From JBLHKS01 sp047620505 (GTDB lineage: Bacteria > Verrucomicrobiota > Verrucomicrobiia > Verrucomicrobiales > DEV007): DNA of 64,000 nt. Under the pieces are notes generated by a model. It saw only the letters and a list, made by a program, of their open reading frames with translations, searched no databases and had not been told where the DNA came from. The position numbers were made by a program, and so were the translations under genes. The DNA is taken from positions 74,865-138,864 of the forward strand of contig JBLHKS010000001.1 in assembly GCA_047620505.1 (NCBI GenBank), given 5' to 3'. Numbering within the stretch: the stretch's first letter is position 1; each line of letters starts with the position of its first letter. Below are positions 35,346 to 43,930 of the stretch, in pieces.

Positions 35346-36672
35346 GCTCAACCATCGTCTTCGGAAGCGCGACCGCGCAAGGGGATTTGTCGCTTTGACA
35401 GGGGTTCTCGCGTTGCTGTGCAGCGGTTGCGGCGATGACCCTGAGGCTGACTTCCCGCGCAAGCCGATCGAGGTGATCGTGCCGTTCAACGAAGGCGGTG
35501 CGAGCACGATGACCGCGCGTCCGATTCAGCTAGCGATCCAAAATCACCCGGAAATCTCGCCCCAACCGTTCGCGATTCTCCCGACCCCTGGAGCCGGTGG
35601 CGCAGTCGGAAGTCTGCGTGTGAAAAACGCCAGGCCGGACGGCTACACGATCCTGAATCTCCACGACGCAATTCTAACGCGAAAGTATGTCGAGGGAGGC
35701 CCGAGCTACGGTCCTGAAGCGTTCGTCCCGATTGCTGCGACCTGCGAATCCGGCTCAGTTCTTTGTGTTGGTCCCTCGTCGCGATTCGAGTCGCTCCAGC
35801 AGCTGCTGGACGAAGCCGCAAGCGAGCCGGGATCGGTTAAGATTGGCGTTAATCATGGAATGCCGAGTCATTTCGTTGCGTTGCTGCTGTCCCGCGAGCG
35901 AGAAAATCTGAGATTCAGCTATCCGTTAATGGGCGGCGGCGCGGATCGCTTTTCGCACCTGTCCGAGGGAAGAATTGACGCCACTTTGTTCTCGGCCAGC
36001 GAGTATTTTTTGTTTAAGCGAGGAGGAGTCGAGGCCTTGGTATATCTCGCCGATGAGCGGCATCCCAGCATGCCGGACACTCCAACCGCGAAGGAAGAAG
36101 GCGTCGACATCGTCTGGGGATTGACCCAGATGTGGTGGGCTCCGAAGGGGACGCCACCCGCTCGAGTCGCGAAGTTAGCATCGATCCTGAAAGCCGCGGT
36201 CGAGTCCGAAACGGTGAAGGAAGTTTACGCCGAATTGAAGGTCGAGCCCCGTTTTGTCGAAGGCGAGAAACTTCAGCAGCTGCTGGATGCGCGCGAAGCG
36301 GTGATTCGTGAACTCAACGTGCATTCGACGCCGGTTTCTTCACCGCCAACAACGATGCTCGTAGTCGGCGGAGTCGTTATTTTCGGTTTGCTCGTGGTGT
36401 TCGCTGGATTTCGAAAGGCTAGCCAGATTCCTCGGATCAAATATCCGCCTGGCCCAACCATCGCGGTGCTTCTGGGCTTGATCGCGTTCATCGCGATTTT
36501 CGCGTTCCGCCTGGTTCCGTTCTGGATTCCGGCGGCGCTGTTCTCCGGGATCTTGGGTTTTCGAATCGCGCCTGACAAAAACACAAAAATCGCCGCCGTT
36601 TGCCTCGGCATTGGACTCAGCGTCGGCCTCCATCTTCTTTTTACCCAAGTGATCATCCTCGACTTGCCATGA
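35344..36672 (+). CDS. TctC-TctB fusion: tripartite tricarboxylate transporter substrate-binding plus small membrane subunit
   Basis: 442 residues from ATG 35344. An N-terminal signal with lipobox-like LLCSGC (C29) leads into a TctC/Bug-type binding domain (about 36-325): KPIEVIVPFNEGGAS, NAPDGYTILN-like DGYTILNLHDAIL, and IVWGLTQMWWAPKGTPP near the end. The usual TctC stops near 320 residues; here four hydrophobic segments follow (about 335-442), ending GLHLLFTQVIILDLP, a typical TctB ending. The stop overlaps the tctA start (ATGA). Function: binding and import of a tri- or dicarboxylate. The binding domain would be periplasmic, tethered by its own membrane part. Perfect palindromes are at 35797 and 36274. 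Confidence 0.88.
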   Translation: MLNHRLRKRDRARGFVALTGVLALLCSGCGDDPEADFPRKPIEVIVPFNEGGASTMTARPIQLAIQNHPEISPQPFAILPTPGAGGAVGSLRVKNARPDGYTILNLHDAILTRKYVEGGPSYGPEAFVPIAATCESGSVLCVGPSSRFESLQQLLDEAASEPGSVKIGVNHGMPSHFVALLLSRERENLRFSYPLMGGGADRFSHLSEGRIDATLFSASEYFLFKRGGVEALVYLADERHPSMPDTPTAKEEGVDIVWGLTQMWWAPKGTPPARVAKLASILKAAVESETVKEVYAELKVEPRFVEGEKLQQLLDAREAVIRELNVHSTPVSSPPTTMLVVGGVVIFGLLVVFAGFRKASQIPRIKYPPGPTIAVLLGLIAFIAIFAFRLVPFWIPAALFSGILGFRIAPDKNTKIAAVCLGIGLSVGLHLLFTQVIILDLP

Positions 36673-38114
36673 GCGCCGATATCTTTTTCTGGACGACGCT
36701 CGGAACGATTATCGGGCTGATTGTGGGCGCGATTCCGGGCCTGACGGGCGCAATGGCGATCGCGCTCGCCGTTCCTCTGACTTATGGAATGGACAAAGCG
36801 CCTGCACTCGCGCTGCTGGTTGCGATGTACGTCGGTTCGGTCAGCGGAGGGCTGATAACAGCGACTTTGCTTAAGATTCCAGGCACTCCGGCATCGATCA
36901 TGACGACGCTCGACGCCTACCCAATGGCCGCGAAGGGCCGGCCGCGGCGAGCACTCGCGCTAGGCGTGATTTCGTCGCTTTTCGGCGGAATCGTTGCCTG
37001 GTTCGTTCTGGTCGCGCTTAGCGGAGTCGTCTCCAAACTCAGCCTGGCACCGCTTGAACTTTTTTCGCTCATCGTGGTTTCGCTCGTGCTCGTCGCGGTG
37101 ATCTCGAAAGGCGCGATGCTGGTCGGTTTGTTCTCGGCTTTTCTGGGAATGCTTTTCGCGCTCCCAAGGATCAATCCAGCGACCAGCGAGCCTCGGCTTA
37201 CGTTCGGAGTACCCGAACTTTCAGACGGATTCCAGCTGCTTCCGGTGCTCATCGGTCTCTTCGCGATCAGCGAATCCGTTAGGCTTGTCGTCACGAAAGA
37301 AAAGCGCGAGATCGCTGGCGGTGGAGGCGGAGTTCTAGGCGGAACGCTTCCGAAAATGAAGGAATGGATCCAGCAGCTGCCGAATCTGATTCGCTCCTCG
37401 ATGATCGGGAGTTTCGTCGGAATTCTGCCGGCGATCGGGGCGAACATCGGCTCGCTCCTGTCTTACGGCGCGGCAAAATCGAGCGCGAAAGACCGCGATG
37501 AATTCGGCAAAGGAGCGGACTCCGCGATCGTCGCGAGCGAATCGGCTAACAACGCGACTGTCGGCGGCGCGCTCGTTCCGCTGATCGCGATTGGGATCCC
37601 AGGAAGCGTGATCGACGCGATCCTGCTTGGTGCGTTTTTGATCCACGGAATCCAGCCCGGACCGTGGCTTTTTGAGAACAACCCGGAGATCGTTTCGACC
37701 ATCAGCTGGTCGTATCTTTTCGCGAACCTCGTGATGTTCGTGGTGATGTGGTTTTCGATTAACCTGCTCATGAAGCTCGTGAAAACGCCGCGATGGGTGC
37801 TCGTCCCGGCTGTGCTGCTTTTCAGCGTGATCGGCTCGTTTGCGATCGCGAATCGGCCATTCGATGTCTGGGTGATGCTCAGTTTTGGCGGTCTCGGGAT
37901 CGCGATGAACCGCTTCGGAATTCCACTCGCTCCGTTCGTTCTTGGATTCGTGCTTTTCCCGATCGCCGAGTGGCAACTCGTCCAGGGACTCGGGATGAAC
38001 GAAGGAAATTGGCTGGCGCTGCTCACCAATCCGATTTCCGCCGGATTGCTGATTTTGGCGCTCGTTTTGCTGGTTGCCCCCTTCATCAAACGCCGCTCAA
38101 CGGCGAGCGTCTGA
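36669..38114 (+). CDS. tctA: Tripartite tricarboxylate transporter large permease TctA
   Basis: 481 residues, about 10-12 membrane segments. Family hallmarks: GAIPGLTGAMAIALAVPLTY near the N-terminus, ITATLLKIPGTPASIMTTLD, SEPRLTFGVPELSDG and the second glycine-rich loop SANNATVGGALVPLIAIGIP. It forms the proton- or sodium-driven translocation pore with the fused binding/TctB protein encoded immediately upstream (4-nt overlap). Slightly shorter than the usual ~500 residues, mainly at the C-terminus. The palindrome at 37371 has one mismatch. Confidence 0.93.
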   Translation: MSADIFFWTTLGTIIGLIVGAIPGLTGAMAIALAVPLTYGMDKAPALALLVAMYVGSVSGGLITATLLKIPGTPASIMTTLDAYPMAAKGRPRRALALGVISSLFGGIVAWFVLVALSGVVSKLSLAPLELFSLIVVSLVLVAVISKGAMLVGLFSAFLGMLFALPRINPATSEPRLTFGVPELSDGFQLLPVLIGLFAISESVRLVVTKEKREIAGGGGGVLGGTLPKMKEWIQQLPNLIRSSMIGSFVGILPAIGANIGSLLSYGAAKSSAKDRDEFGKGADSAIVASESANNATVGGALVPLIAIGIPGSVIDAILLGAFLIHGIQPGPWLFENNPEIVSTISWSYLFANLVMFVVMWFSINLLMKLVKTPRWVLVPAVLLFSVIGSFAIANRPFDVWVMLSFGGLGIAMNRFGIPLAPFVLGFVLFPIAEWQLVQGLGMNEGNWLALLTNPISAGLLILALVLLVAPFIKRRSTASV

Positions 38115-38117
38115 TTT

Positions 38118-38783
38118 CTAGAGGACTCCGTATTTTTCGAACGCCGCTGCGGCACCGAGACCGTCTCGAATCGCGTCACGGACTTCGTTTTCCGCATGAA
38201 CTTTCTGCCAGGCTGCGGTCAGAATCTCAGCTTCGACAGCTTGCGGAACGATGACCACGCCGTCTTCGTCTGCAAAGACGAGATCGCCGGTTTCGATCTT
38301 CACGCCGCCGACTTCGACCGGCTCATCGCGCGAGATCACGCGCTGCCGATTGAAGCTGTCATAGGGCGAGACGAGGTTCGCGAAAACCGGAAATTTCATC
38401 TCCCGCATCGCCGCGATGTCCCGGACTGCGCCGTCGACGATCACGCCTGCGCAACCGCGGTTTCGCGACGCAGTCGAAAGCAATTCGCCCCAGATTCCCG
38501 AACGAGTCGAGCCTTGGGCGGCGGCGATGAGCACGTCATCGGGCCTGCAATCGTCTACCGCTTCCAGCTCGATTTTGTAGGGCTCGGGATCTTCGAAATC
38601 GATCTCTTCCCAGAGCGTCGTTCGGCAACGCCCGACAAGCTGATTAATCCCGGTTTTCGGCGCGAGCTGAGGAGTCGTGGTCAGACATTGCTGGCGGAAA
38701 CCGGCCGCATCCAGCACGTCGGAAATGACAGCGCTGTAGAGATTTTCGCGGACTTGTTCGAGGGTAGGTGGAGTTTCTGACAT
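38118..38783 (-). CDS. RraA-like protein (4-hydroxy-4-methyl-2-oxoglutarate aldolase family)
   Basis: 221 residues. Core motifs of the RraA/HMG-CHA aldolase fold: GIWGELLSTASRNRGCAGVI, VDGAVRDIAAMREMKFPVF and FADEDGVVIVPQ. Aldolase members keep the Gly-Glu-Leu loop and the Arg-Asp pair seen here (GELL; VRD), so a metal-dependent retro-aldol activity on 4-hydroxy-2-oxo tri/dicarboxylates is more likely than RNase E regulation. It neighbours the tricarboxylate transporter convergently, which fits uptake and cleavage of an oxo-carboxylate. Two nt from the ceramidase-like gene, so probably in one operon with it. Confidence 0.85.
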   Translation of the reverse strand: MSETPPTLEQVRENLYSAVISDVLDAAGFRQQCLTTTPQLAPKTGINQLVGRCRTTLWEEIDFEDPEPYKIELEAVDDCRPDDVLIAAAQGSTRSGIWGELLSTASRNRGCAGVIVDGAVRDIAAMREMKFPVFANLVSPYDSFNRQRVISRDEPVEVGGVKIETGDLVFADEDGVVIVPQAVEAEILTAAWQKVHAENEVRDAIRDGLGAAAAFEKYGVL

Positions 38784-38785
38784 CG

Positions 38786-40153
38786 TTAGTTTTTCTTGGA
38801 ATTTTCGAGCCGGGCCTTCTCTTCGGCATCGCGCTTTTCGATATCTTCTTGATGCTTGGAGAAGGATTTGAAAACGTCGCCGATCACCATGTCGGCCAAG
38901 CCGCCCAGCTCTTCGAGTATGACCGTTTCGGCACTCGGCATCAAAACGGATCTCTCCGGTTCATAGCCGCCAACTTCGTAAGAATCCTCCGTTGCGATGT
39001 AGCCGATTCCGCCGTTTGCGTAGCCAACGATGATTGGAATCGCACGATCGGCGATCGCTCCCTCCAGCTTGAATCCGTACTCGACCATCGGCTCTCCAGG
39101 CATCGACAGAAGCAGATAGGGGCCGATTTTCATCGCCATCAATTCGGCCTTCACAACAGTGCCTTCCTTGCCTGGAAGCTCGACCTCTTTGCTGGCGACT
39201 CGGATCGGGAAAAACGACTCGCGTTTTGACAGCTCTTCGCGGGTCACGCCACGCGCCAGAGCCTGAGTAACCGCACAGCCGAGATCGCGGCCTGCCCATT
39301 GAATGTCAGCCTCGTCAGCACACCGGTAAGGGTAGCCCGGGAGGTTCGGCCGGATGTCTCCAGCGCAGCCTTGTAGAAACATGGCGTTGGTCTGATTTCC
39401 GTAGACCATCTCGACAAAAGTCTGCGCATCGCCCGGGAAATCGGCGGTCATCTTAGGATAGCCGTTTGGATACGGCGTAGAGCCCTTGTCGCCCCAGGTG
39501 AAGAAGCACGGGTGGCAAACGGCGTGCATCAAAACGGCGACTGGCGTGAGCGATTTTCCATCATCGAATCGTAGGACCTTGACGCGTGGATCGTTCGGTC
39601 CATCGGGATTCAAGCGGACGACCGCCTGGCCGTTGATGACCTTCCGCCGATTGATTCCGAAGCTGATTTCGTCCTCCCCGTAGCCGACCGTGACCATCCG
39701 CATGTCCCCAGCAGCTGCTGTGGCCGCGTCGCCGATTTTATCGATCAATTTTCGGCCCCAGGGCGTGATCGGATCCCATTTCGGCCCCGAATGATTGTGC
39801 GAGGCGGTTACCATGATATTCGCCGCAGGAACGCCGGTCTTTTCTTCGATTCGCTCGCGAATCAGCCTAACCATATCGGAATAGGCGTTGATCAGATCGG
39901 TCGTCACGATCGCAGCTTTCGTTTCGCCGTCATCGAGGATCAGGACTCCGGCTTTGAGCGGGTCTCGCACGCCGTCGACGATCCGGGGATGCCCGTAGGT
40001 CTGCATGCCGATCGCATTCTCCGGCGTGATGTCGATCTTCGCCGAGCCCGCCATGAGGTTTGATTGAGCCGGAAACGTCCCGTCTCCGATTTGTGCGGAA
40101 GCGGGCCCGGTGAGGAGCAGAACGAGTGCTGAAACGAATAATCCAATTCTCAT
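38786..40153 (-). CDS. Neutral/alkaline ceramidase-like hydrolase, exported
   Basis: 455 residues from ATG 40153, which starts a signal peptide (MRIGLFVSALVLLLTGPASAQ). The N-terminal ceramidase-like domain begins AGSAKIDITPENAIGMQTYG and contains the zinc-site segment VTASHNHSGPKWDP; HAVCHPCFFTWG and FLQGCAGDIRPN follow. Family members in PVC bacteria are annotated as neutral/alkaline non-lysosomal ceramidases, but the full ceramidase C-terminal domain is absent, so lipid amidase activity is unproven. Last residues are charged (RLENSKKN). A perfect palindrome is at 39709. Confidence 0.82.
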   Translation of the reverse strand: MRIGLFVSALVLLLTGPASAQIGDGTFPAQSNLMAGSAKIDITPENAIGMQTYGHPRIVDGVRDPLKAGVLILDDGETKAAIVTTDLINAYSDMVRLIRERIEEKTGVPAANIMVTASHNHSGPKWDPITPWGRKLIDKIGDAATAAAGDMRMVTVGYGEDEISFGINRRKVINGQAVVRLNPDGPNDPRVKVLRFDDGKSLTPVAVLMHAVCHPCFFTWGDKGSTPYPNGYPKMTADFPGDAQTFVEMVYGNQTNAMFLQGCAGDIRPNLPGYPYRCADEADIQWAGRDLGCAVTQALARGVTREELSKRESFFPIRVASKEVELPGKEGTVVKAELMAMKIGPYLLLSMPGEPMVEYGFKLEGAIADRAIPIIVGYANGGIGYIATEDSYEVGGYEPERSVLMPSAETVILEELGGLADMVIGDVFKSFSKHQEDIEKRDAEEKARLENSKKN

Positions 40154-40302
40154 AGAGGTGATTGAAGGGCGTGAAACCGCTTCTGTCGAGAAAACTGCGG
40201 ACGAGAGATTCAAATCCGGCAAAAGCGAAGAATGCGTCATTCCTGCCTAATTTAGTTTGGAATCGTTTGTTTTTATGATATCCATACTAAAATATCAGGC
40301 TT

Positions 40303-41139
40303 ATGATTTTCCGATCCGCCCCAATTCTCATCACAATCACGGCATTTTTACTGCCTCTAGCGGGTCTCCGCGCTCAAGACAGTGCTCGTGCTGCTCTTGG
40401 AATCCTCGAACAAAAAGCTGGCGGCACTGAGGCCGCGAACGTGGTCGCGGTCGTCGGTTTCAACGGTAAGAGTCAGCCTGTTTCGTGGAAAATTCTCGTC
40501 AAGATCAACGGGAACGACCAAATTTTGCGGGAATACATCGTTCAAAAGCGGCAGCTGCTGGGGCCAACGGTGGTTCAGCGAACTGCGGATGTGGATTTGC
40601 CAAAAACGCCGCTTTTGCTCTCTGCGTTGCGAATCGATTCGCCTGAAGCCTTTCGGATTGCGGACGACGTTGCGATTGCGAATGGAGTCGGATTTGATCA
40701 GGTCAATTATCAACTTCGCTGGCGCGGAAACGACGTCGAGCCGACTTGGTTGACGACGTTGATCGATAGCCATGGAAAAACGGCGGGTAGCATTTACGTG
40801 ACCGCGAACACGGGGACGGTGGCTCATCAAAATTTCAGCGGGGCCACGGCTGTCGCTCAGAATGCGCGTCCGCCAAAGGGTCTGACTCCGGTCAGCGCAA
40901 ATGCCGCTCAAGGTCCGCCACGGGCGGTGGTTTCGCCAGTTGCGCCGGCCCCTCAGTCACAGCGTCAACCACAGCCGCAGCCACAGCCACAGCGTCAACC
41001 GCAGACGAGGCCGGCCGCAAAGCCGGAACCGAGCTCGGCTCCATCTTCGAGCATTTGGCTTCTGAATCCGGCGAAGCGTCGGGCGCGTTCCGAGCCAGCT
41101 CCTCAGCCACAGGTTCCAAGTCGCTATCGGCCGCGCTGA
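40303..41139 (+). CDS. Exported protein with Pro/Gln repeat tail, unknown
   Basis: 278 residues. Signal peptide MIFRSAPILITITAFLLPLA, cut near LRAQ. A compact domain follows (about 25-180; PVSWKILVKINGNDQILREY; FDQVNYQLRWRGNDVEPTWL) with no recognised family. The last ~80 residues are Pro/Gln/Arg-rich and disordered, built from a DNA tandem repeat. The 149-nt divergent region upstream is AT-rich near its end and likely holds the promoter, but no clear box was found. The palindrome at 40549 has one mismatch. Confidence 0.65.
   Translation: MIFRSAPILITITAFLLPLAGLRAQDSARAALGILEQKAGGTEAANVVAVVGFNGKSQPVSWKILVKINGNDQILREYIVQKRQLLGPTVVQRTADVDLPKTPLLLSALRIDSPEAFRIADDVAIANGVGFDQVNYQLRWRGNDVEPTWLTTLIDSHGKTAGSIYVTANTGTVAHQNFSGATAVAQNARPPKGLTPVSANAAQGPPRAVVSPVAPAPQSQRQPQPQPQPQRQPQTRPAAKPEPSSAPSSSIWLLNPAKRRARSEPAPQPQVPSRYRPR
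40954..41004 (+). repeat. CA-rich coding tandem repeat (Gln-Pro)
   Basis: A 13-nt block (CACAGCGTCAACC) occurs at 40958-40970 and again at 40988-41000, separated by CAGCCG/CAGCCA hexamers. It encodes a QPQPQP-type tail of the preceding exported protein. In-frame expansion or contraction would be tolerated. Confidence 0.7.
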
Positions 41140-41148
41140 TTTGATCAG

Positions 41149-42399
41149 ATGACGCGATATTTGCGTGAGCGAACGCTTTTTCCTCCGTTGCTGAGCGAAG
41201 AGCCGTCGAGCGCGCTGAATCTCGTCGTGGTGATCCCGGCCAAAGACGAACCAGAGTTGGTTTCGTCCTTGGAAAGCCTCAGAGCTTGTGAGAAGCCCGA
41301 GTGCGCGGTTGAGATCATCGTTGTCGTCAACAACGGTGAAACTGACACTTCAGAGTGCGTTCAGATCAACGCTGAGATCGCTGCGGGAGCGAAAAAATGG
41401 GCTGAGCTGAATTCTACGCCCGATCGGCGATTTTTTGTGCTTCACCAGCAGCAGCTGCCGAAGAAACACGCTGGAGTTGGGCTCGCTCGGAAGATCGGAA
41501 TGGACGAAGCCTGTCGTCGACTGGAGGCCGTTGAAAATCACGAAGGAGTGATCGTTTGTTTCGATGCAGACAGCCGATGCGACCCGAATTACCTAATAGA
41601 AATCGATCAACTGTTCCGGCGTAATCCGGAATGTCAGGCCTCCTCGATTTATATCGAGCATCCGACCTCTGGAACGGAATTTTCACAGGATGTTTACGAT
41701 GGAATCGTCTTTTACGAGCTTCATCTAAGATATTATGTAGGGATGCTCAAAAAAATCGGGTTTCCGTTCGCGATTCAGACGATTGGATCGGCGATTGCGG
41801 TTAGAAACAATGCCTATCAAGCGCAGAACGGGATGAATCGGAAGAAAGCGGGCGAGGACTTCTATTTTCTACACAAATTTACTCCTCTGAACGCGGTTGA
41901 GGAGCTCAATTCGACTCGCGTGATCCCTTCGCCAAGAATATCAGATCGCGTTCCATTCGGAACGGGAAAAGCGGTTGGCGATTGGATCGAATCCGGGAAA
42001 GATTCGTATACCACTTACGCTTGGAAGAGTTTTATCGACCTACAGCGCTTAATCGAAGGTTTCAGAGGTCTCTATTTGCTGGAATCCGGCTCGCAAGATA
42101 GTTGGTTCGCTGAATTGCCGGAAAGTCTTCGTAGTTTTCTTCAACCAGATGATTTCTGGACTCGAATAGTAGAAATTCGCAGCAACTCAACTTCTCAAGC
42201 TCAATTTGAGTTACGATTTTTCCGATGGTTTAACGCATTTCAGGTCATGAAATATCTGAATCACGCGCGCGAGCATTTTTATCCGAATGACGACGTCGTC
42301 ACGGCGACTCAGCGATTGCTTGGAAGCGAATCCGGATCGGCGCGGGATCTTCTCAAAGCAATGAGGCAGCGCGATCGTTTTGGATTGGATCAAAATTGA
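41149..42399 (+). CDS. Glycosyltransferase family 2-like protein
   Basis: 416 residues, cytoplasmic or membrane-associated, with no signal peptide. GT-A features: NLVVVIPAKDEPELVSSLES at the first strand, VEIIVVVNNGETDTSE, and a DxD-type motif in VIVCFDADSRCDP. It then has QTIGSAIAVRNNAY and a GEDFYFLHKF acceptor-site-like segment. The C-terminal ~130 residues are helical and family-unspecific. Starts 10 nt after the exported protein gene, so likely co-transcribed. Acceptor and sugar unknown. The palindrome at 41449 has one mismatch. Confidence 0.8.
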   Translation: MTRYLRERTLFPPLLSEEPSSALNLVVVIPAKDEPELVSSLESLRACEKPECAVEIIVVVNNGETDTSECVQINAEIAAGAKKWAELNSTPDRRFFVLHQQQLPKKHAGVGLARKIGMDEACRRLEAVENHEGVIVCFDADSRCDPNYLIEIDQLFRRNPECQASSIYIEHPTSGTEFSQDVYDGIVFYELHLRYYVGMLKKIGFPFAIQTIGSAIAVRNNAYQAQNGMNRKKAGEDFYFLHKFTPLNAVEELNSTRVIPSPRISDRVPFGTGKAVGDWIESGKDSYTTYAWKSFIDLQRLIEGFRGLYLLESGSQDSWFAELPESLRSFLQPDDFWTRIVEIRSNSTSQAQFELRFFRWFNAFQVMKYLNHAREHFYPNDDVVTATQRLLGSESGSARDLLKAMRQRDRFGLDQN

Positions 42400-42420
42400 T
42401 CCGGGTCCTAGACTCGATGA

Positions 42421-43926
42421 ATGAAAACGCTCCAGGTTCTCTTCCTCTGTTTCTTAGTCGCTTTGTTTGGCCCCGCCTCAGCAGCTGCTGGCTCGCTGCG
42501 GGCCGGAGCCGCGAAAGTCGACATCACGCATCCGGATCACCCGGCTGGTTCCAATCCGCTCTACGCGAAGGCGCTGGTTTTGAGCGACGATGAATCCGGC
42601 CAGGTCGCGGTGATCGTGGCCGTCGACGCAGTCGCGATCGCCGAGATCGGATCGATCAAAGACCCGTTCCTGGCGAACGTGCGAGCGCGGTTGAAGGAGG
42701 AAATCGGGCTGGATCCGGCGAACATCATGATAAACGCGAGTCATTGCCATGGAATCGTTTGTGCTGACGTGGAAGCCCGGACGGTGGCGGCGGTCAAGGA
42801 AGCCTGGGAGCGGTTGGCACCTGCTCGGGCGGGCACGGGCGCAGGCAAGGAAGATCGGATCATGGAAAACCGCCGGTTGATTCTGAAAAACGGAAAGCAA
42901 GCCGATGTTCGCCACGCATACTCAATGCCAGCGGACGAAGACGTCGCTGCGGTCGGGCCGATTGATTCGGAAATCGGACTTCTGCGAATCGATCACGAGG
43001 ATGGGCGTCCGCTGGCCTTGGTTTACAATTTCGCGGTCCACCCGATTCAAGGGGTTCCGGGGCGCGGAAACACAGCCGATATGACCGGGTTTGCGTCGGT
43101 TGTGATCGAGGAAAACCTGGGTGAAGGCGCTGTGGCTCTTTTTATTCAGGGCTGTGCTGGCGACATCAATCCAGCAAACTACAAAGCCGTAAACCAACTG
43201 CGCGACGCCGAGCCTCTGGGGAATTTGTTGGGCCTTAGTACTCTGCGGGCGGCCCGGAAAATTGAAACGTCGGAAAATGTCGATTTGTCGATGGTCAACG
43301 AATCGTTGACGCTTCCTCGTGCGGATCTTGTCGAGCGAATCAAGGAAATGGAGGTGGAAGTTGATGCGCTTCTTGAATCATTGAAGGGAACGACTCTGAA
43401 TTTGAAAACCTTCGTTCCGCTTTACATGAAGTACGGTGTTTCCGGTGATTTTCCGTCTTATTATTCTCACCGCTATTTGCAGGATGAAAAACTAGGGAAG
43501 GAAGATTGGAAAAAGCTGGATGACGAAAACCGCCAGAACATGGCTGCTTATATCCGTAATATCCAGACGATGGAGGAGTTGACTCGAAAACAAATTAATC
43601 TGGCGCTTCTGGAGCGGCACCACGAGCGCAATCCCGATGCCGAAAAGACGATCGATGTCGAAGTTGTTGGCCTGCGAGTCGGCGATTTCCGGATGGTGAC
43701 GTTTCCAGGCGAAGTCACCGTGCAGATCGGCTTAAATATCAAAGGTGCTTCCGATTTTGAGCAAACTTTCGTAGCGGGCTACACGAACGGTTATATTTAT
43801 TATTCACCGACTGCCCAGCAGCTGCTGAATCGAGGTGGAGCTCAGGAAGACAGCGATTGTCTTCTCGCTCCTGAATGGCAAGAGCTGTTTGAAGCCGTCG
43901 CAAATCGGGTGATCAACGATCTTTAG
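42421..43926 (+). CDS. Second ceramidase-like hydrolase, exported
   Basis: 501 residues with signal peptide (MKTLQVLFLCFLVALFGPAS). Shares the ceramidase N-terminal layout with the product of 38786-40153: RAGAAKVDITHPDHPAGSN, NIMINASHCHGIVC (zinc-site segment, with Cys-His in place of Asn-His-Ser), LVYNFAVHPIQGVPG, FIQGCAGDINPANYK and the late segment FRMVTFPGEVTVQIGLNIKG. The middle (about 290-390) has an inserted, charged helical region. Function is inferred as hydrolysis of amide or ester bonds outside the cytoplasm. Perfect palindromes are at 42479 (signal peptide) and 43816. Confidence 0.8.
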   Translation: MKTLQVLFLCFLVALFGPASAAAGSLRAGAAKVDITHPDHPAGSNPLYAKALVLSDDESGQVAVIVAVDAVAIAEIGSIKDPFLANVRARLKEEIGLDPANIMINASHCHGIVCADVEARTVAAVKEAWERLAPARAGTGAGKEDRIMENRRLILKNGKQADVRHAYSMPADEDVAAVGPIDSEIGLLRIDHEDGRPLALVYNFAVHPIQGVPGRGNTADMTGFASVVIEENLGEGAVALFIQGCAGDINPANYKAVNQLRDAEPLGNLLGLSTLRAARKIETSENVDLSMVNESLTLPRADLVERIKEMEVEVDALLESLKGTTLNLKTFVPLYMKYGVSGDFPSYYSHRYLQDEKLGKEDWKKLDDENRQNMAAYIRNIQTMEELTRKQINLALLERHHERNPDAEKTIDVEVVGLRVGDFRMVTFPGEVTVQIGLNIKGASDFEQTFVAGYTNGYIYYSPTAQQLLNRGGAQEDSDCLLAPEWQELFEAVANRVINDL

Positions 43927-43930
43927 CGCT

